This document shows, piece by piece, positions 53,981-62,482 of a stretch of DNA of 64,000 nt. The notes below the pieces were generated by a model. It searched no databases and had not been told where the DNA came from. It worked only from the letters and a program-made list of their open reading frames with translations. Location: positions 62,001 through 126,000 of the forward strand of contig NZ_RQES01000016.1 of assembly GCF_004769405.1 (NCBI RefSeq), written 5' to 3'. Numbering within the stretch: position 1 is the stretch's first letter; each line of letters starts with the position of its first letter. Made by a program: the position numbers and the translations under genes. Source of the DNA: Leptospira selangorensis. Lineage in GTDB: Bacteria > Spirochaetota > Leptospiria > Leptospirales > Leptospiraceae.

Positions 53981-54382
53981 ATCATGTAACTCTGAAAAAC
54001 GTTAGTGGTCTCTGTCAAGAATTAGCGTAACTTATAAATGAAAAATAAGATTCTGCTAAGCGAATTATACGGATCAAACTTTGAAAAAATAACCAATAGA
54101 AATATTTATCTTACAATTCTTGTCAGAAATAAATTTCCAAAAACGTCAATAGAAAATAATCCTTTTGGACTAATCTATCACTTGTTCAGGTAGGAAAATT
54201 TTTATCATAACGGGTAGAATAAAAAGCGACTTGGGTCCAGGAAGGGGGTATTTTCTCTAAAAGTTACGGAATGATCATTCAATAAAAAGGTTGCACCAAA
54301 ATCCTAAATTTGATGAAATTATACCCTGGTTCTCTACCAGTCCGGATTTCCGGAAGAATGTTAGAACTTTAGGAGACCCCTC
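53981..54382. other. A+T-rich divergent intergenic region
   Basis: About 400 bases between divergent HDOD and aldehyde dehydrogenase genes. I see no gene, repeat or hairpin of note; it presumably holds both promoters. AGGAGACCCCTC just before the dehydrogenase ATG is its ribosome binding site. Confidence 0.5.
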
Positions 54383-55870
54383 ATGTCCAGCACAGCTACA
54401 CAACCGGCGAGCTCAGTCTCTCCCGCTTCCAGCGGAACAGCTTCTTTTCCCGCTGCGAACCCTAAGGAGATGCAAAGAGTATTCGATGTCCAAAAACGTC
54501 ATTTTCATAAGGTTCTGAAAGTATCCAAAGCCAAGGATCGAGTCGTATTATTGAAAAAATTACTGGCTGCAGTCGAAAGACTTACGCCGGAAATCAAACA
54601 GGCTTTACAAAAAGACTTTAGAAAAGCTCCTCACGAAACGGACCTAACTGAAGTTATGCCTTCTATCGCTGAATTAAAAGACGCGATCAGGCATGTAAAA
54701 ACTTGGATGAAACCGGAAAGAGTAAAAACTCCAATTTCACTTTTCGGAGCAAGAAGTTCCATTTCTTACGAACCTAAGGGAGTGACTCTGATCATTTCTC
54801 CTTGGAACTATCCATTCTATCTTGCTATCGCACCATTAACTGCAGCGCTTGCGGCAGGAAACACTGCGATCATTAAACCTTCTGAGTTTACACCTGAAAC
54901 TTCTAAACTACTTACTAAGTTAGTAAAAGAAACTTTCCAAGAAGGAGAAGTTGCGGTATTTGAAGGAGATCATACTGTTTCTACGGCTCTAATGGAGTTA
55001 CCATTCGATCATATCTTCTTCACAGGAAGTACTCATGTAGGAAAGATCGTAATGGCAGCCGCTGCCAAAAATCTTTCTACGGTTACCTTGGAGTTAGGTG
55101 GAAAATCTCCTGCCATCATCGTACCTGGAGCGAACCTGAAAAAGGCAGCTCAGAAATTGGTATGGGGAAAGATCATGAATGCGGGGCAAACTTGTGTTGC
55201 GCCTGACTATCTACTTCTACCAGAAGGAGAAACTGAAGAGTTCGTAAAACAAGCGAAGGCTGCAGTAAAATCTTTCTACGGAGAAAGTTCTGCTGATATC
55301 AAGAGTAATAAAGACTTCTGCCGTTTAGTAAACCAAAGAAACTTCCAAAGGGTTTCCGGATACATTCACGAGGCAGTTGAAAAAGGTGGAAAAGTGGTGA
55401 TGGGAGGAGAAACAGATTCTTCTCAAAACTATATTGAGCCTACATTGATCGCTAATGTTCCGGAAAGTGCAAGGATCATGGAAGACGAGATCTTCGGACC
55501 GGTTCTTCCGATCTTAACGTATAAAAACCTGGATGAAGCAGTGGAAAAAGTTCTCTCTAAACCGAAACCACTCGCACTCTACGTGTTCGGAAGTAATAAC
55601 AAACATATCAACAAAGTTCTAAAGGAAACATCTTCCGGAGGAGCTGCGGTAAATGACGTTATCGTACACTTGGCGAACCCGAATCTACCATTCGGAGGGA
55701 TCAATCACTCCGGACACGGAAGTTACCATGGCTGGTATGGATTCAGAACATTCTCTCATGAGAAGTCAGTATTCAAACAAGCTCCGTTCTCTTCGATTGA
55801 AATGTTATACCCACCTTACACTGGTTTTGTGGATAAAATGCTTCAATTCACCAAGAAGTTCTTCGTATAA
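54383..55870 (+). CDS. Aldehyde dehydrogenase (class 3-like, fatty aldehyde type)
   Basis: A 495-residue NAD(P)-dependent enzyme. The N-terminal ~25 residues are Ser/Ala/Pro-rich; the core has [34 protein letters not shown], the catalytic Glu in [12 protein letters not shown], and the nucleophile Cys in [11 protein letters not shown]. The C-terminus is hydrophobic ([16 protein letters not shown]), as in membrane-associated fatty aldehyde dehydrogenases. A strong intrinsic terminator follows. Confidence 0.93.
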   Translation: MSSTATQPASSVSPASSGTASFPAANPKEMQRVFDVQKRHFHKVLKVSKAKDRVVLLKKLLAAVERLTPEIKQALQKDFRKAPHETDLTEVMPSIAELKDAIRHVKTWMKPERVKTPISLFGARSSISYEPKGVTLIISPWNYPFYLAIAPLTAALAAGNTAIIKPSEFTPETSKLLTKLVKETFQEGEVAVFEGDHTVSTALMELPFDHIFFTGSTHVGKIVMAAAAKNLSTVTLELGGKSPAIIVPGANLKKAAQKLVWGKIMNAGQTCVAPDYLLLPEGETEEFVKQAKAAVKSFYGESSADIKSNKDFCRLVNQRNFQRVSGYIHEAVEKGGKVVMGGETDSSQNYIEPTLIANVPESARIMEDEIFGPVLPILTYKNLDEAVEKVLSKPKPLALYVFGSNNKHINKVLKETSSGGAAVNDVIVHLANPNLPFGGINHSGHGSYHGWYGFRTFSHEKSVFKQAPFSSIEMLYPPYTGFVDKMLQFTKKFFV

Positions 55871-55896
55871 AAACATCTTCTACTTTCTTCGATTTG

Positions 55897-55922
55897 AAAG
55901 CCCTCTTCGGAGGGCTTTTTTA
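55897..55922 (+). terminator. Intrinsic terminator after the aldehyde dehydrogenase
   Basis: AAAGCCCTC and GAGGGCTTT form a 9-bp stem capped by a UUCG tetraloop and followed by more T. It lies about 26 bases beyond the stop codon. Confidence 0.95.
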
Positions 55923-55925
55923 TTT

Positions 55926-56020
55926 GGGGCGGTTCCTCACTTCGTTCGGACTGGGCTACTACGGGTTCGCGCATTCGCGCTCATCCGGCAAGCCGGACTT
56001 ACGCCCTGCGTATCCCTACC
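55926..56020 (-). repeat. Dispersed repeat family 2, copy A (left edge of the island)
   Basis: A ~95-base G+C-rich sequence whose reverse complement aligns with 59062-59150. Conserved blocks in order are CGCAGGG, AAGTCCG, CCCGTAG-AGC, GAGG and CCGCCC. It lies directly after the aldehyde dehydrogenase terminator. Confidence 0.75.
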
Positions 56021-56127
56021 GCAAATAGAATATAATTTAAATCAATCTGCTGTGAAATTATTAAATGAATTTGAAATTGGCTGCCAATATTTTTGCCAAA
56101 TTTTAATATAAGGAAAGAATAATATTA

Positions 56128-57327
56128 TTATTCAAGCATATCCTTTAAAGCAATTTCGCCGCGTAACATTTTTAGGAAAGTTGATTGCCCACCGCTTCCT
56201 GGAGCGAAATTGCGAATCGTAAAATCATCGTCGGTCAATTCAATGTGATTGAAGTGCTTTTTAAATGATTTGGACGAAGGAATCATTCCAAATTTATCTT
56301 TGACTTCTTTCGGGTAGACATCTTCACGCAAATATATCATAAAAGCTTTGAAAGCATTAGACTTTGGAAGCAAATTTCCTGATTTGGATATAGAATCCCA
56401 GGAATTTGGCCAAGTGCTTTTTATAGCCGAAAAATAATTAAATAATATCTCAGCGATATCTAATTCCTTATTTTCAATGAAGAGATTTCTGAAAGGAACT
56501 TTCTTTAGGTCCTCTGTTGTGACTAATGATAACTTTTTGCGTCGTAGAAGATCATTTCTATCTTTTGCAGGATCTAATGAGATGAATTTAACTAAGGATT
56601 CTACGAACGAAGCTTGTGTTAATGGTTCATATTTTCTACCAGGTGTAGCTGTTCCTAATCTTTTGATTCGATGAAAGAGTGGGCTTCTTTCGTCTAAATC
56701 TAGAACTACGGCAACATTATGACAAGTTTTATGTGGACTCCTTGTTTTTGCTAATTCGGTTAAATCATAAACTAAACTTCTATTTACCTTTGTCTGTGCT
56801 AAATTAACTGTTGCAAAGATGTTGGCTTGTTCAGAAACGTCTGCTCCGATGAAGATTGATAAATTGATATCAAAATCTAAATCTTGAAAATCTAACGAAT
56901 ACTGATTATCTTCATTTAAGAATGCAGCAATTCTGTGCTGACCATCGATTACTTTAGCTATCTTATTTAAACTAATTGCATCTTCGGAAGTATCGGAATC
57001 GGGTGTATATGGTTTTAATCTTAAAAGACCTCGATTGGCGGTTTGCTCTTCAAATTCAGCACATTTTTCGTCGATTGCAACGATGACTGAAGTGGGAAAG
57101 GTCGCGTCCTTACTTCTAATATAACTTTTAATATCTTTTATTCTTTTCTTACTTATTGGTCTTTGAATTCCTAAGTATTTTTCGATATCTCTTTCTTCTT
57201 CAGCCAGTCTCCTGACATCAGCGTATGAAATCTTTACAAGATCAGCAGCTTTTATTGAAGTAATAAAAAAATCTCCAATAGGCTGATGAACTTTTAATAC
57301 CTCTAATTCGATTATTGGAGATGACAT
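56128..57327 (-). CDS. DGQHR-domain protein (DndB-like)
   Basis: A 399-residue soluble protein. The family motif DGQHR is at residues 128-132 (AKVIDGQHRIAAF), followed by SEQANIFATVNLAQTKVNRSLVYDL, the second conserved block. Related proteins include DndB of the DNA phosphorothioation system and DpdB of 7-deazaguanine DNA modification; both act with DNA-modifying enzymes. It is the last gene of a three-gene operon with a Dam-like methyltransferase; its ATG overlaps the stop of the membrane protein gene by one base. There is no dnd or dpd gene nearby, so the partner modification is probably methylation. That is inference. Confidence 0.85.
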   Translation of the reverse strand: MSSPIIELEVLKVHQPIGDFFITSIKAADLVKISYADVRRLAEEERDIEKYLGIQRPISKKRIKDIKSYIRSKDATFPTSVIVAIDEKCAEFEEQTANRGLLRLKPYTPDSDTSEDAISLNKIAKVIDGQHRIAAFLNEDNQYSLDFQDLDFDINLSIFIGADVSEQANIFATVNLAQTKVNRSLVYDLTELAKTRSPHKTCHNVAVVLDLDERSPLFHRIKRLGTATPGRKYEPLTQASFVESLVKFISLDPAKDRNDLLRRKKLSLVTTEDLKKVPFRNLFIENKELDIAEILFNYFSAIKSTWPNSWDSISKSGNLLPKSNAFKAFMIYLREDVYPKEVKDKFGMIPSSKSFKKHFNHIELTDDDFTIRNFAPGSGGQSTFLKMLRGEIALKDMLE

Positions 57328-57959
57328 TAATTGTTACCCTGCTGTTGATCAAGTCTCTTGCTAAAATCCTCACTAAAGTGACTTTCTTCTAGTCTATTTG
57401 CTTCTATGAAATTACCAGTATCTATAATGCCATCTAGTATAGATAGATAAAAGCAAAATAATGAATAAAAGAATAAATACCAACCTAGTTTGGTTACAAT
57501 CAGAAAATAAAGTGTGTTTTTGAATGCATCAGGATTGTTTTTTAGAACAGCAAATCCACCCATAGTGAACAATAGAAGGAGAATAGCTAAAAATGTAGTC
57601 CACATATATCCAGGATATATTGTTCGTATCGTGGATTTAAATTTTTGATAATATGATGTATCGAATTCTTGCTGATGATATCTTTCGTAAACAATATACA
57701 TTACCGGCGACACAAACGTAGCTATATAAATATATATTTCTGAAAAGGAAAAGAAATGATTTGTTTTGGAAATTAGATGATCGACAAAAGAGAGCTTTGG
57801 ATTATTCGGAATTGGTGAAAAGATAATAGCAGCAAGTATTGGAGAAAGGTTAAGCAAAGTTAAGATGAGAAATTTAGGAATTGCGACTTTATGCGTTTTC
57901 CATCTGAAATAAATTAGTGATTGAATGATTGGTATTTTATTTGCCAACCCTAATAACAT
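57327..57959 (-). CDS. Multi-pass membrane protein of the methyltransferase/DGQHR operon
   Basis: I do not recognise the family. The 210-residue protein has about four or five hydrophobic segments (approximately residues 28-50, 68-90, 117-138 and 147-172) and a charged C-terminus (EANRLEESHFSEDFSKRLDQQQ). It starts 10 bases before the methyltransferase stop and its own stop overlaps the DGQHR start, so all three proteins are probably made from one message. A membrane component beside DNA-modifying genes is a common layout in phage-defence systems; that role is inference. Confidence 0.6.
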   Translation of the reverse strand: MLLGLANKIPIIQSLIYFRWKTHKVAIPKFLILTLLNLSPILAAIIFSPIPNNPKLSFVDHLISKTNHFFSFSEIYIYIATFVSPVMYIVYERYHQQEFDTSYYQKFKSTIRTIYPGYMWTTFLAILLLLFTMGGFAVLKNNPDAFKNTLYFLIVTKLGWYLFFYSLFCFYLSILDGIIDTGNFIEANRLEESHFSEDFSKRLDQQQGNN

Positions 57960-58771
57960 TTTATTGCGACCTCTTCATAATAGCCACGTGCGGATGCGTT
58001 TGCTGCAATGCGGCTTGGTCGAATGATTTTGATTTGTTCGCCAAAGCCTTTGTAAAGCTCTTTGATAGACGGATGGAATGCATTCGTAATAAGTGCTTTT
58101 GCGCCTCTCTTAACGGCTGATTGCAAATCTTCTTTTAATCTTAATTGATCTTCCCAGGAAAATAAGCTTTCATTATATTTAATAAATCCGTTATTATTAT
58201 GTTTCACTGTGTAAGGTGGATCAGCAAAGATGAAGTCTCCGTATTTTGCGTCTTTAATTACTTTAGAAAAATCATTCGAAAATAACTTTGCTTTTCGCAA
58301 TGTATTGGAAACTTTCTCAAAATCATCATTCCCTAATATAACACTTGATCTAGTTCCGATCGGCACATTGAAACTTCCTTTGGCATTTACGCGATATAGC
58401 CCATTCCAGCATGTCCTATTTAAGTAAATGAATTTCGCAGCCATAGCTGAACGACTCACGTATTCTCTATCGCGAATAGTATAATAATATTCCTTTGAAT
58501 GGTTTCTTTGATGTTTTTGCAGATTTTTCAGAACACTTTTCCAATCTTCTTTTATTGAGATGTATGTATTTATTAGATCCGTATTTGAATCATTGAGAAT
58601 CGCTCTAGCTGGGCTTAAAAAAAAGAAAACAGCTCCACTTCCGACAAACGGCTCTATTAATCTTTTATATTCTGTTTTAAATAAATGAGGATATTTTTCA
58701 ATAAGCCATCTTTTTCCACCTGCCCACTTAAGAAATGGTTGTGATGTTTGGGTTTCCTTTTCCAAGTACAT
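57950..58771 (-). CDS. Dam-like DNA adenine methyltransferase (D12 class)
   Basis: A 273-residue N6-adenine methyltransferase. The SAM motif FLKWAGGKRWL (residues 13-23), PFVGSGAVFFF (41-51), the domain CWNGLYRVNAKGSFNVPIG (121-139) and the catalytic DPPY (184-187, FADPPYTVK) are intact and in the Dam/DpnM order. The ribosome binding site GGAAAAGA adjoins the ATG at 58771. The family usually recognises GATC, but specificity cannot be read from the sequence. First gene of the three-gene operon; no restriction endonuclease is present. Confidence 0.9.
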   Translation of the reverse strand: MYLEKETQTSQPFLKWAGGKRWLIEKYPHLFKTEYKRLIEPFVGSGAVFFFLSPARAILNDSNTDLINTYISIKEDWKSVLKNLQKHQRNHSKEYYYTIRDREYVSRSAMAAKFIYLNRTCWNGLYRVNAKGSFNVPIGTRSSVILGNDDFEKVSNTLRKAKLFSNDFSKVIKDAKYGDFIFADPPYTVKHNNNGFIKYNESLFSWEDQLRLKEDLQSAVKRGAKALITNAFHPSIKELYKGFGEQIKIIRPSRIAANASARGYYEEVAIKCY

Positions 58772-58956
58772 TCTTTTCCGATAATAGGATACTGTTATCT
58801 ATAGTCAATACCTAATAGTTTGGCACTGCACGGAAAATTAGTATTTTATCAATTCTGCATAACGTTTAACTTGCAAATTTATTATCGGTAATTTATGGAA
58901 TTCTGATTCTGTTTTCATAGTGCAGGGGAAGTGGAGAATTTTTTCCTTTTCGATGT

Positions 58957-59050
58957 ATCAAAAAAGTATAAAACTCGCGAACTACAAATTACGACTAAAT
59001 TTGTAGGAGCTCCTACATTATCACACGAGAAGAATATTCTTGACTGAGGG
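58957..59050 (-). repeat. Dispersed repeat family 1, copy B
   Basis: Reverse complement aligns with 40789-40890 over almost its whole length, centred on the shared palindrome at 59002-59017. Confidence 0.75.
59002..59017. repeat. 16-base perfect palindrome TGTAGGAGCTCCTACA
   Basis: Identical to the palindrome at 40825-40840 and central to repeat family 1. Confidence 0.9.
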
Positions 59051-59061
59051 AAGATAACCGC

Positions 59062-59150
59062 GGCAGCGATGCGCAGGGGAAGTCCGAAGGACCGAAGCGA
59101 AAGCGTAGCCCGTAGAAGCGCGACCCGAGCTTAGCGAGGGAGCCGCCCTA
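59062..59150 (+). repeat. Dispersed repeat family 2, copy B (right edge of the island)
   Basis: Inverted relative to copy A at 55926-56020. The last 20 bases lie inside the coding end of the thioesterase gene and encode its final residues. Confidence 0.75.
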
Positions 59151-59559
59151 AAACTCCTAATCCCTCTAAGAACTTATCCGTATATTTCCAAGGTCTTTTT
59201 TTGCCGAAATCGAACATGATACAGTGGGAGATGGATTCGCAGGAAACTTTGCCGTCGGATTTTCGAATTAATTTTTGGAACACCTTACATCTAGAGCCGG
59301 AGATCTCGCCGAATTGAGTTTCTATCAAAGCGGTATCCGGGTAACGAATTTCAGCCTTATAATCCGTTTCTCCTCTTAGGATCATCGGGCCTATGTTTTC
59401 GGATTTCATTTGAGAGAAAGAAAGACCTGCTTCTTCCAAGGCAACCATTCTCCCTTCATGAAGAAATACTTGGAAGTTCCCAACATTCAAATGGCCATTC
59501 GGGTCACATTGGCTCCATAAGACAGGGATTTCGTAAAAGAATGATTTAGAGATTTGCAT
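59131..59559 (-). CDS. Acyl-CoA thioesterase-like protein (hotdog fold)
   Basis: A 142-residue hotdog-fold protein. WSQCDPNGHLNVGNFQVFLHEGR matches the 4HBT catalytic region with the Asp of the family, and SHCIMFDF the C-terminal strand. The start at 59559 has GAGGAGAAG upstream; an ATG at 59580 would add seven mostly acidic residues. Its final residues (GRLPR) are encoded by the edge of repeat family 2, so the original C-terminus may have been replaced. Substrate unknown. Confidence 0.82.
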   Translation of the reverse strand: MQISKSFFYEIPVLWSQCDPNGHLNVGNFQVFLHEGRMVALEEAGLSFSQMKSENIGPMILRGETDYKAEIRYPDTALIETQFGEISGSRCKVFQKLIRKSDGKVSCESISHCIMFDFGKKRPWKYTDKFLEGLGVLGRLPR

Positions 59560-59663
59560 ATACTTCTCCTCTTCTTCCAAGCTGAAGATCTCGAAAATTT
59601 GGAAAAGGGAAAATTATAGTTTTATATCAAATTATTTATTGGTTGGAAAAACAAAGTATAGGA

Positions 59664-60083
59664 TTAGAAATTATTCCAGCCAAGATATAAATAAGAAATC
59701 CCTAACAGAATACAAACGGGTGAATAGATTAGATAATCGTATTTTGCAAATTTAGTATTTTTGATTTTTTTAAAATAGCCTACCAATCTAAAATCTCCGA
59801 CGGCCCTTCCTAAAAAGATGAATGCGATTAAGAGAGAGAATACTGCACTTGTTTTGTTTGGAGAAAAAATATTTCCGGAAGACCAAAGTGCTACTGCGCC
59901 GAACCCAAAGAGTGCAAATGCGACAAGTAAGGTCAATCCTCTGCTTGGAACAAATGTTGGTTTGCCGTTTGTTTCCGGAATTACTGTGATAGATTCCAAT
60001 TTTCCGCCGAATGCCCAGAAGATATGTAATGCGGATAAAAAGAATAGAACGGAAGCTGTGATTAAACCTAAGATCTTTTCCAT
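59664..60083 (-). CDS. DUF3995-like membrane protein
   Basis: A 139-residue protein with four hydrophobic segments (about residues 5-25, 52-70, 80-97 and 117-135). The opening LFFLSALHIFWAFGG and the central GRAVGDFRLVGYFKK match the DUF3995 family of small membrane proteins of unknown function. No strong ribosome binding site. Confidence 0.7.
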   Translation of the reverse strand: MEKILGLITASVLFFLSALHIFWAFGGKLESITVIPETNGKPTFVPSRGLTLLVAFALFGFGAVALWSSGNIFSPNKTSAVFSLLIAFIFLGRAVGDFRLVGYFKKIKNTKFAKYDYLIYSPVCILLGISYLYLGWNNF

Positions 60084-60152
60084 TCATATAGGTTTAAGTA
60101 AAACTTTGGATTTGTCCAGCAATCTTATGATTCGGATTCGAGTGAGAAGGTT

Positions 60153-60959
60153 TTAATCCCCGAAAAAATATAAATATCCTATTTTGAATCCGCGATCTAT
60201 ATTTGAATCCGTTCTTGTTTGAAGCATCAAAGAAAAAGTAAGGAATCCGTTTGGATTTGTGGGATATTGGATCCCGGGCGCGATCACAAAGAAATCCGAA
60301 TAAGGTGTAATCGTATTCGATACAGTAGTTCTATGGCTGAACTCTAAAAGTAAATTTGTTTTAGAGGGTAGGCTGTAAGAAAGAGTAAGCCCAGTATATA
60401 AGAATCTTTTAAAATTCTCTTCTGCGGTCTCTTTTCCGGAAGAATTTGTTTCGGATTCGAAATTTGCAGTTCCTTGGATAGAGAATGCGCCGAATCTTTT
60501 TAATCCTCCAAAATATGCCCGTATCAAAAATAAATCCGGATTTACGTCCGCTTCTCTTGGCTGAGAAACGGAAGGTCCGAAAAATTGGACACCGCCCCCA
60601 AACGATGCAAAATCCGTTTTTATATAATATTTAGCTCCGACCGCCCATCTATCCCAACCGCTCCAAATTTTTCTGGTAGTGGAATAATGATCTAAATATC
60701 CATAACTTGCCGTGACCGAAAATTGATCCGTAAGTTTCATTTCTCCGGATGCGGAGATCTTTTTATCTCTTTCGTAGCCATCTTCCTGTCTGGGAGTTCT
60801 ATCCGTGGCTGTTCCGGCAACATATACTTTATTATATACTGCCAATTCCTGGTTGAGGTTGGGATGAACGGGCCTTTCTTCATTTTCCGGTGCGGGCAAT
60901 AAAGGAATTATAAAAGATGAATATACGAAAATACAGGCTATAAAACTTTTTCTTTTCAT
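60153..60959 (-). CDS. Predicted outer-membrane beta-barrel protein
   Basis: A 268-residue exported protein with a signal peptide (FIACIFVYSSFIIPLLPAPE, residues ~5-24). The rest alternates short amphipathic strands rich in Tyr, Phe and Gly with polar turns (SVTASYGYLDHY, WAVGAKYYIKTDFASFGGGVQFFG) and ends FKIGYLYFFGD, as expected for an outer-membrane barrel. Family not recognised. AAGGCGATAAAA precedes the ATG. It lies 10 bases after the lipoprotein hydrolase gene, and the two are probably co-transcribed. Confidence 0.65.
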   Translation of the reverse strand: MKRKSFIACIFVYSSFIIPLLPAPENEERPVHPNLNQELAVYNKVYVAGTATDRTPRQEDGYERDKKISASGEMKLTDQFSVTASYGYLDHYSTTRKIWSGWDRWAVGAKYYIKTDFASFGGGVQFFGPSVSQPREADVNPDLFLIRAYFGGLKRFGAFSIQGTANFESETNSSGKETAEENFKRFLYTGLTLSYSLPSKTNLLLEFSHRTTVSNTITPYSDFFVIAPGIQYPTNPNGFLTFSLMLQTRTDSNIDRGFKIGYLYFFGD

Positions 60960-60969
60960 TTTTATCGCC

Positions 60970-61626
60970 TTATTCGTTCAGATACATAATGGGAAAGAAC
61001 GGTTGTAGTTGCTCTCTGACCGCTTTGGAGAGAATATAATATCCGTTTTTATTGGGATGATTACCGTCGGTCAACATATCATCTTGGATCAGCAATTCTG
61101 TATCTATTCTTGGGACAAATGTGATCCTTTTTTTCATTTCTGCGGTGATCATCGCAACAGCAAGTGTGGGCCAGGGAAATTTAATATTCCAAAGATTTAA
61201 TGCGACTACATGTTCGCATCTTGTAAGAAGTATCTGTATACCTTGGATCTGCCTGTTTAGGGTAGCGTCTACCTGGCCTTGAGTTGGAGAATAATTCTCT
61301 AAAAAGTCGTTAATTCCTCCTTCATACAGGCAAGCGTTATAACGATTGTTGTCATTTTGTATGGAAGATAGAATTCGGTTAGTATCTACGCCTGGAAAAG
61401 CAAACTTAATCACGTTGAAATCGGAAAGTTGTTCTTCTACAGGCCAGGAAGCTACGATGCTGTCCCCGTACATTGCCAAAGAAGGTTTTGAAAGATAAGA
61501 GATTAATTTTTCAGTATCGGAAGACGGATCTTTATCACAGTTGGTAAGAGGAAATATTAGGAGCAGAAGTAAGGCCCGGTTTAAGTTTACAAATAAACTC
61601 TTCCCTAGGCCTTTTGACTTCTGCAT
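60970..61626 (-). CDS. SGNH/GDSL hydrolase-like lipoprotein
   Basis: A 218-residue precursor with a lipoprotein signal (LLLLLIFPLTNC). The SGNH motifs are visible: MYGDSIVASW (block I, nucleophile Ser), GGINDFL (block III, Asn) and DGNHPNKNGY (block V, Asp and His). This points to an esterase or acyl-transferase-type activity in the periplasm. Substrate unknown. Confidence 0.83.
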   Translation of the reverse strand: MQKSKGLGKSLFVNLNRALLLLLIFPLTNCDKDPSSDTEKLISYLSKPSLAMYGDSIVASWPVEEQLSDFNVIKFAFPGVDTNRILSSIQNDNNRYNACLYEGGINDFLENYSPTQGQVDATLNRQIQGIQILLTRCEHVVALNLWNIKFPWPTLAVAMITAEMKKRITFVPRIDTELLIQDDMLTDGNHPNKNGYYILSKAVREQLQPFFPIMYLNE

Positions 61627-61657
61627 GAATACATTCTTTTTAAAAAGAATGTTTCGT

Positions 61658-62173
61658 TTAAACTAATTTTTTAGCAGCTCCGATCGCAGCTTCGTAATTT
61701 GGCTCACTCGCGATTTCCGGAACTAACTCCACATATTGAACAGTATCATTCTTATCTAAAACAAAAACTGCTCTTGCGGAAAGACCTTGTAAACCTCCGT
61801 CCGCGATATGAGTTCCGTACGCTTTTGAAAAGGAGAAGTCCCTGAATTGAGAAAGTGTGATTAGATTCGGAGAATCCAATCCTTCCATAGTGCAAAAACG
61901 ATTCATTGCAAAGGGAAGATCTCCGGAGACAACCACGGTTACGATCCCATCTAACTTAGTTGCTCTTTCATGGAATTTTTTGGTTTCCATTGCGCATACG
62001 GACGTATCTAAACTTGGGACCGAAACTAAGATTTTCACTTTTCCGTTATAATCTTTGAGAGACTTGGTGCTTAAGTCTTTTGCTGTCCCGTGAAAGTCGG
62101 GAGCCTTTGCACCTACTTCTAATAATTTTCCTTCGAGTTGAACTGGGTTACCTTTAAGAGTGACGCTTGCCAT
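61658..62173 (-). CDS. tpx: Thiol peroxidase (atypical 2-Cys peroxiredoxin)
   Basis: A 171-residue periplasmic- or cytoplasmic-type Tpx. The peroxidatic Cys is in [15 protein letters not shown] and the resolving Cys in [10 protein letters not shown], spaced as in the family; the opening [15 protein letters not shown] is the family start. The start at 62173 has AAGGAAACAAAA upstream; an ATG at 62221 would add 16 residues not seen in the family. It is divergent from the ilv leader. Confidence 0.95.
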   Translation of the reverse strand: MASVTLKGNPVQLEGKLLEVGAKAPDFHGTAKDLSTKSLKDYNGKVKILVSVPSLDTSVCAMETKKFHERATKLDGIVTVVVSGDLPFAMNRFCTMEGLDSPNLITLSQFRDFSFSKAYGTHIADGGLQGLSARAVFVLDKNDTVQYVELVPEIASEPNYEAAIGAAKKLV

Positions 62174-62234
62174 TTTTGTTTCCTTGGGAAGGGATGATAT
62201 GTCGGAAGCGGATTTGAGCAACGATAAAAAGTTC

Positions 62235-62265
62235 TTGCAAATTTTTATCCGTAAATTGTGAATAT
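62235..62265 (+). promoter_or_regulatory. Candidate promoter of the ilv operon
   Basis: TTGCAA at 62235-62240 could be a -35 box and GAATAT at 62260-62265 a -10 preceded by TG, with a 19-base spacer. The fit is imperfect; placed here only because the leader begins 31 bases downstream. Confidence 0.3.
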
Positions 62266-62296
62266 CTTAAGCGGTTTATCCGTCATTTTCTACGTA

Positions 62297-62392
62297 ATGA
62301 ATAAATTAGGTCTACAGTCTAACCAAAACCTTTGGGTCGTCCTCTGGATGGTGGTAGTGGTCACGCTACCCTGGTTAGGCTTTACGCCCTAA
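62297..62392 (+). CDS. ilv leader peptide
   Basis: A 31-codon frame, MNKLGLQSNQNLWVVLWM followed by VVVVTLPWLGFTP. It has six Val and six Leu codons, including the run Val-Val-Leu-Trp-Met-Val-Val-Val-Val at 62336-62362, and three Trp. Its final codons contain the antiterminator segment, and a terminator follows, so it is a regulatory leader of the kind found before ilv and leu operons. There is no clear ribosome binding site, which is the weak point. Confidence 0.82.
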   Translation: MNKLGLQSNQNLWVVLWMVVVVTLPWLGFTP

Positions 62393-62442
62393 GGTTTTTT
62401 CGTAGGCAGCAATCCTCGAAAAGCCCCTCTCGGCGTAAAGCC
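62378..62442 (+). promoter_or_regulatory. Antiterminator pairing of the ilv attenuator
   Basis: GGCTTTACGCC (62378-62388), at the last codons of the leader, is the exact reverse complement of GGCGTAAAGCC (62432-62442), which spans the 5' arm, loop and 3' arm of the terminator. Pairing would prevent the terminator from forming. Confidence 0.85.
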
Positions 62443-62458
62443 GAGGGGGGCTTTTTTT
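62421..62458 (+). terminator. Attenuator terminator upstream of ilvB
   Basis: AAGCCCCTCTCGGC (62421-62434) pairs with GCCGAGGGGGGCTT (62440-62453), a 14-bp stem with one G-U, 5-base loop GTAAA, and seven T. It lies 25 bases before the ilvB start, so it would stop transcription ahead of the structural gene. Confidence 0.93.
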
Positions 62459-62482
62459 ATTTCTACACTGTGTGAGGCAAAA

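Larger units (their letters stand above)
58772..59130. other. Gap between the Dam operon and the thioesterase gene, repeat-rich
   Basis: A 359-base gap. It has an A+T-rich part (58772-58950) with the presumed promoter of the minus-strand methyltransferase operon, then repeat family 1 copy B (58957-59050) and most of repeat family 2 copy B (59062-59150, which runs on into the thioesterase gene). I see no gene. Confidence 0.6.

Noticed and set aside
55653..56111. Frame overlapping the aldehyde dehydrogenase end and the terminator
   Set aside because: Reads through the terminator hairpin and repeat family 2; no ribosome binding site or recognisable sequence.
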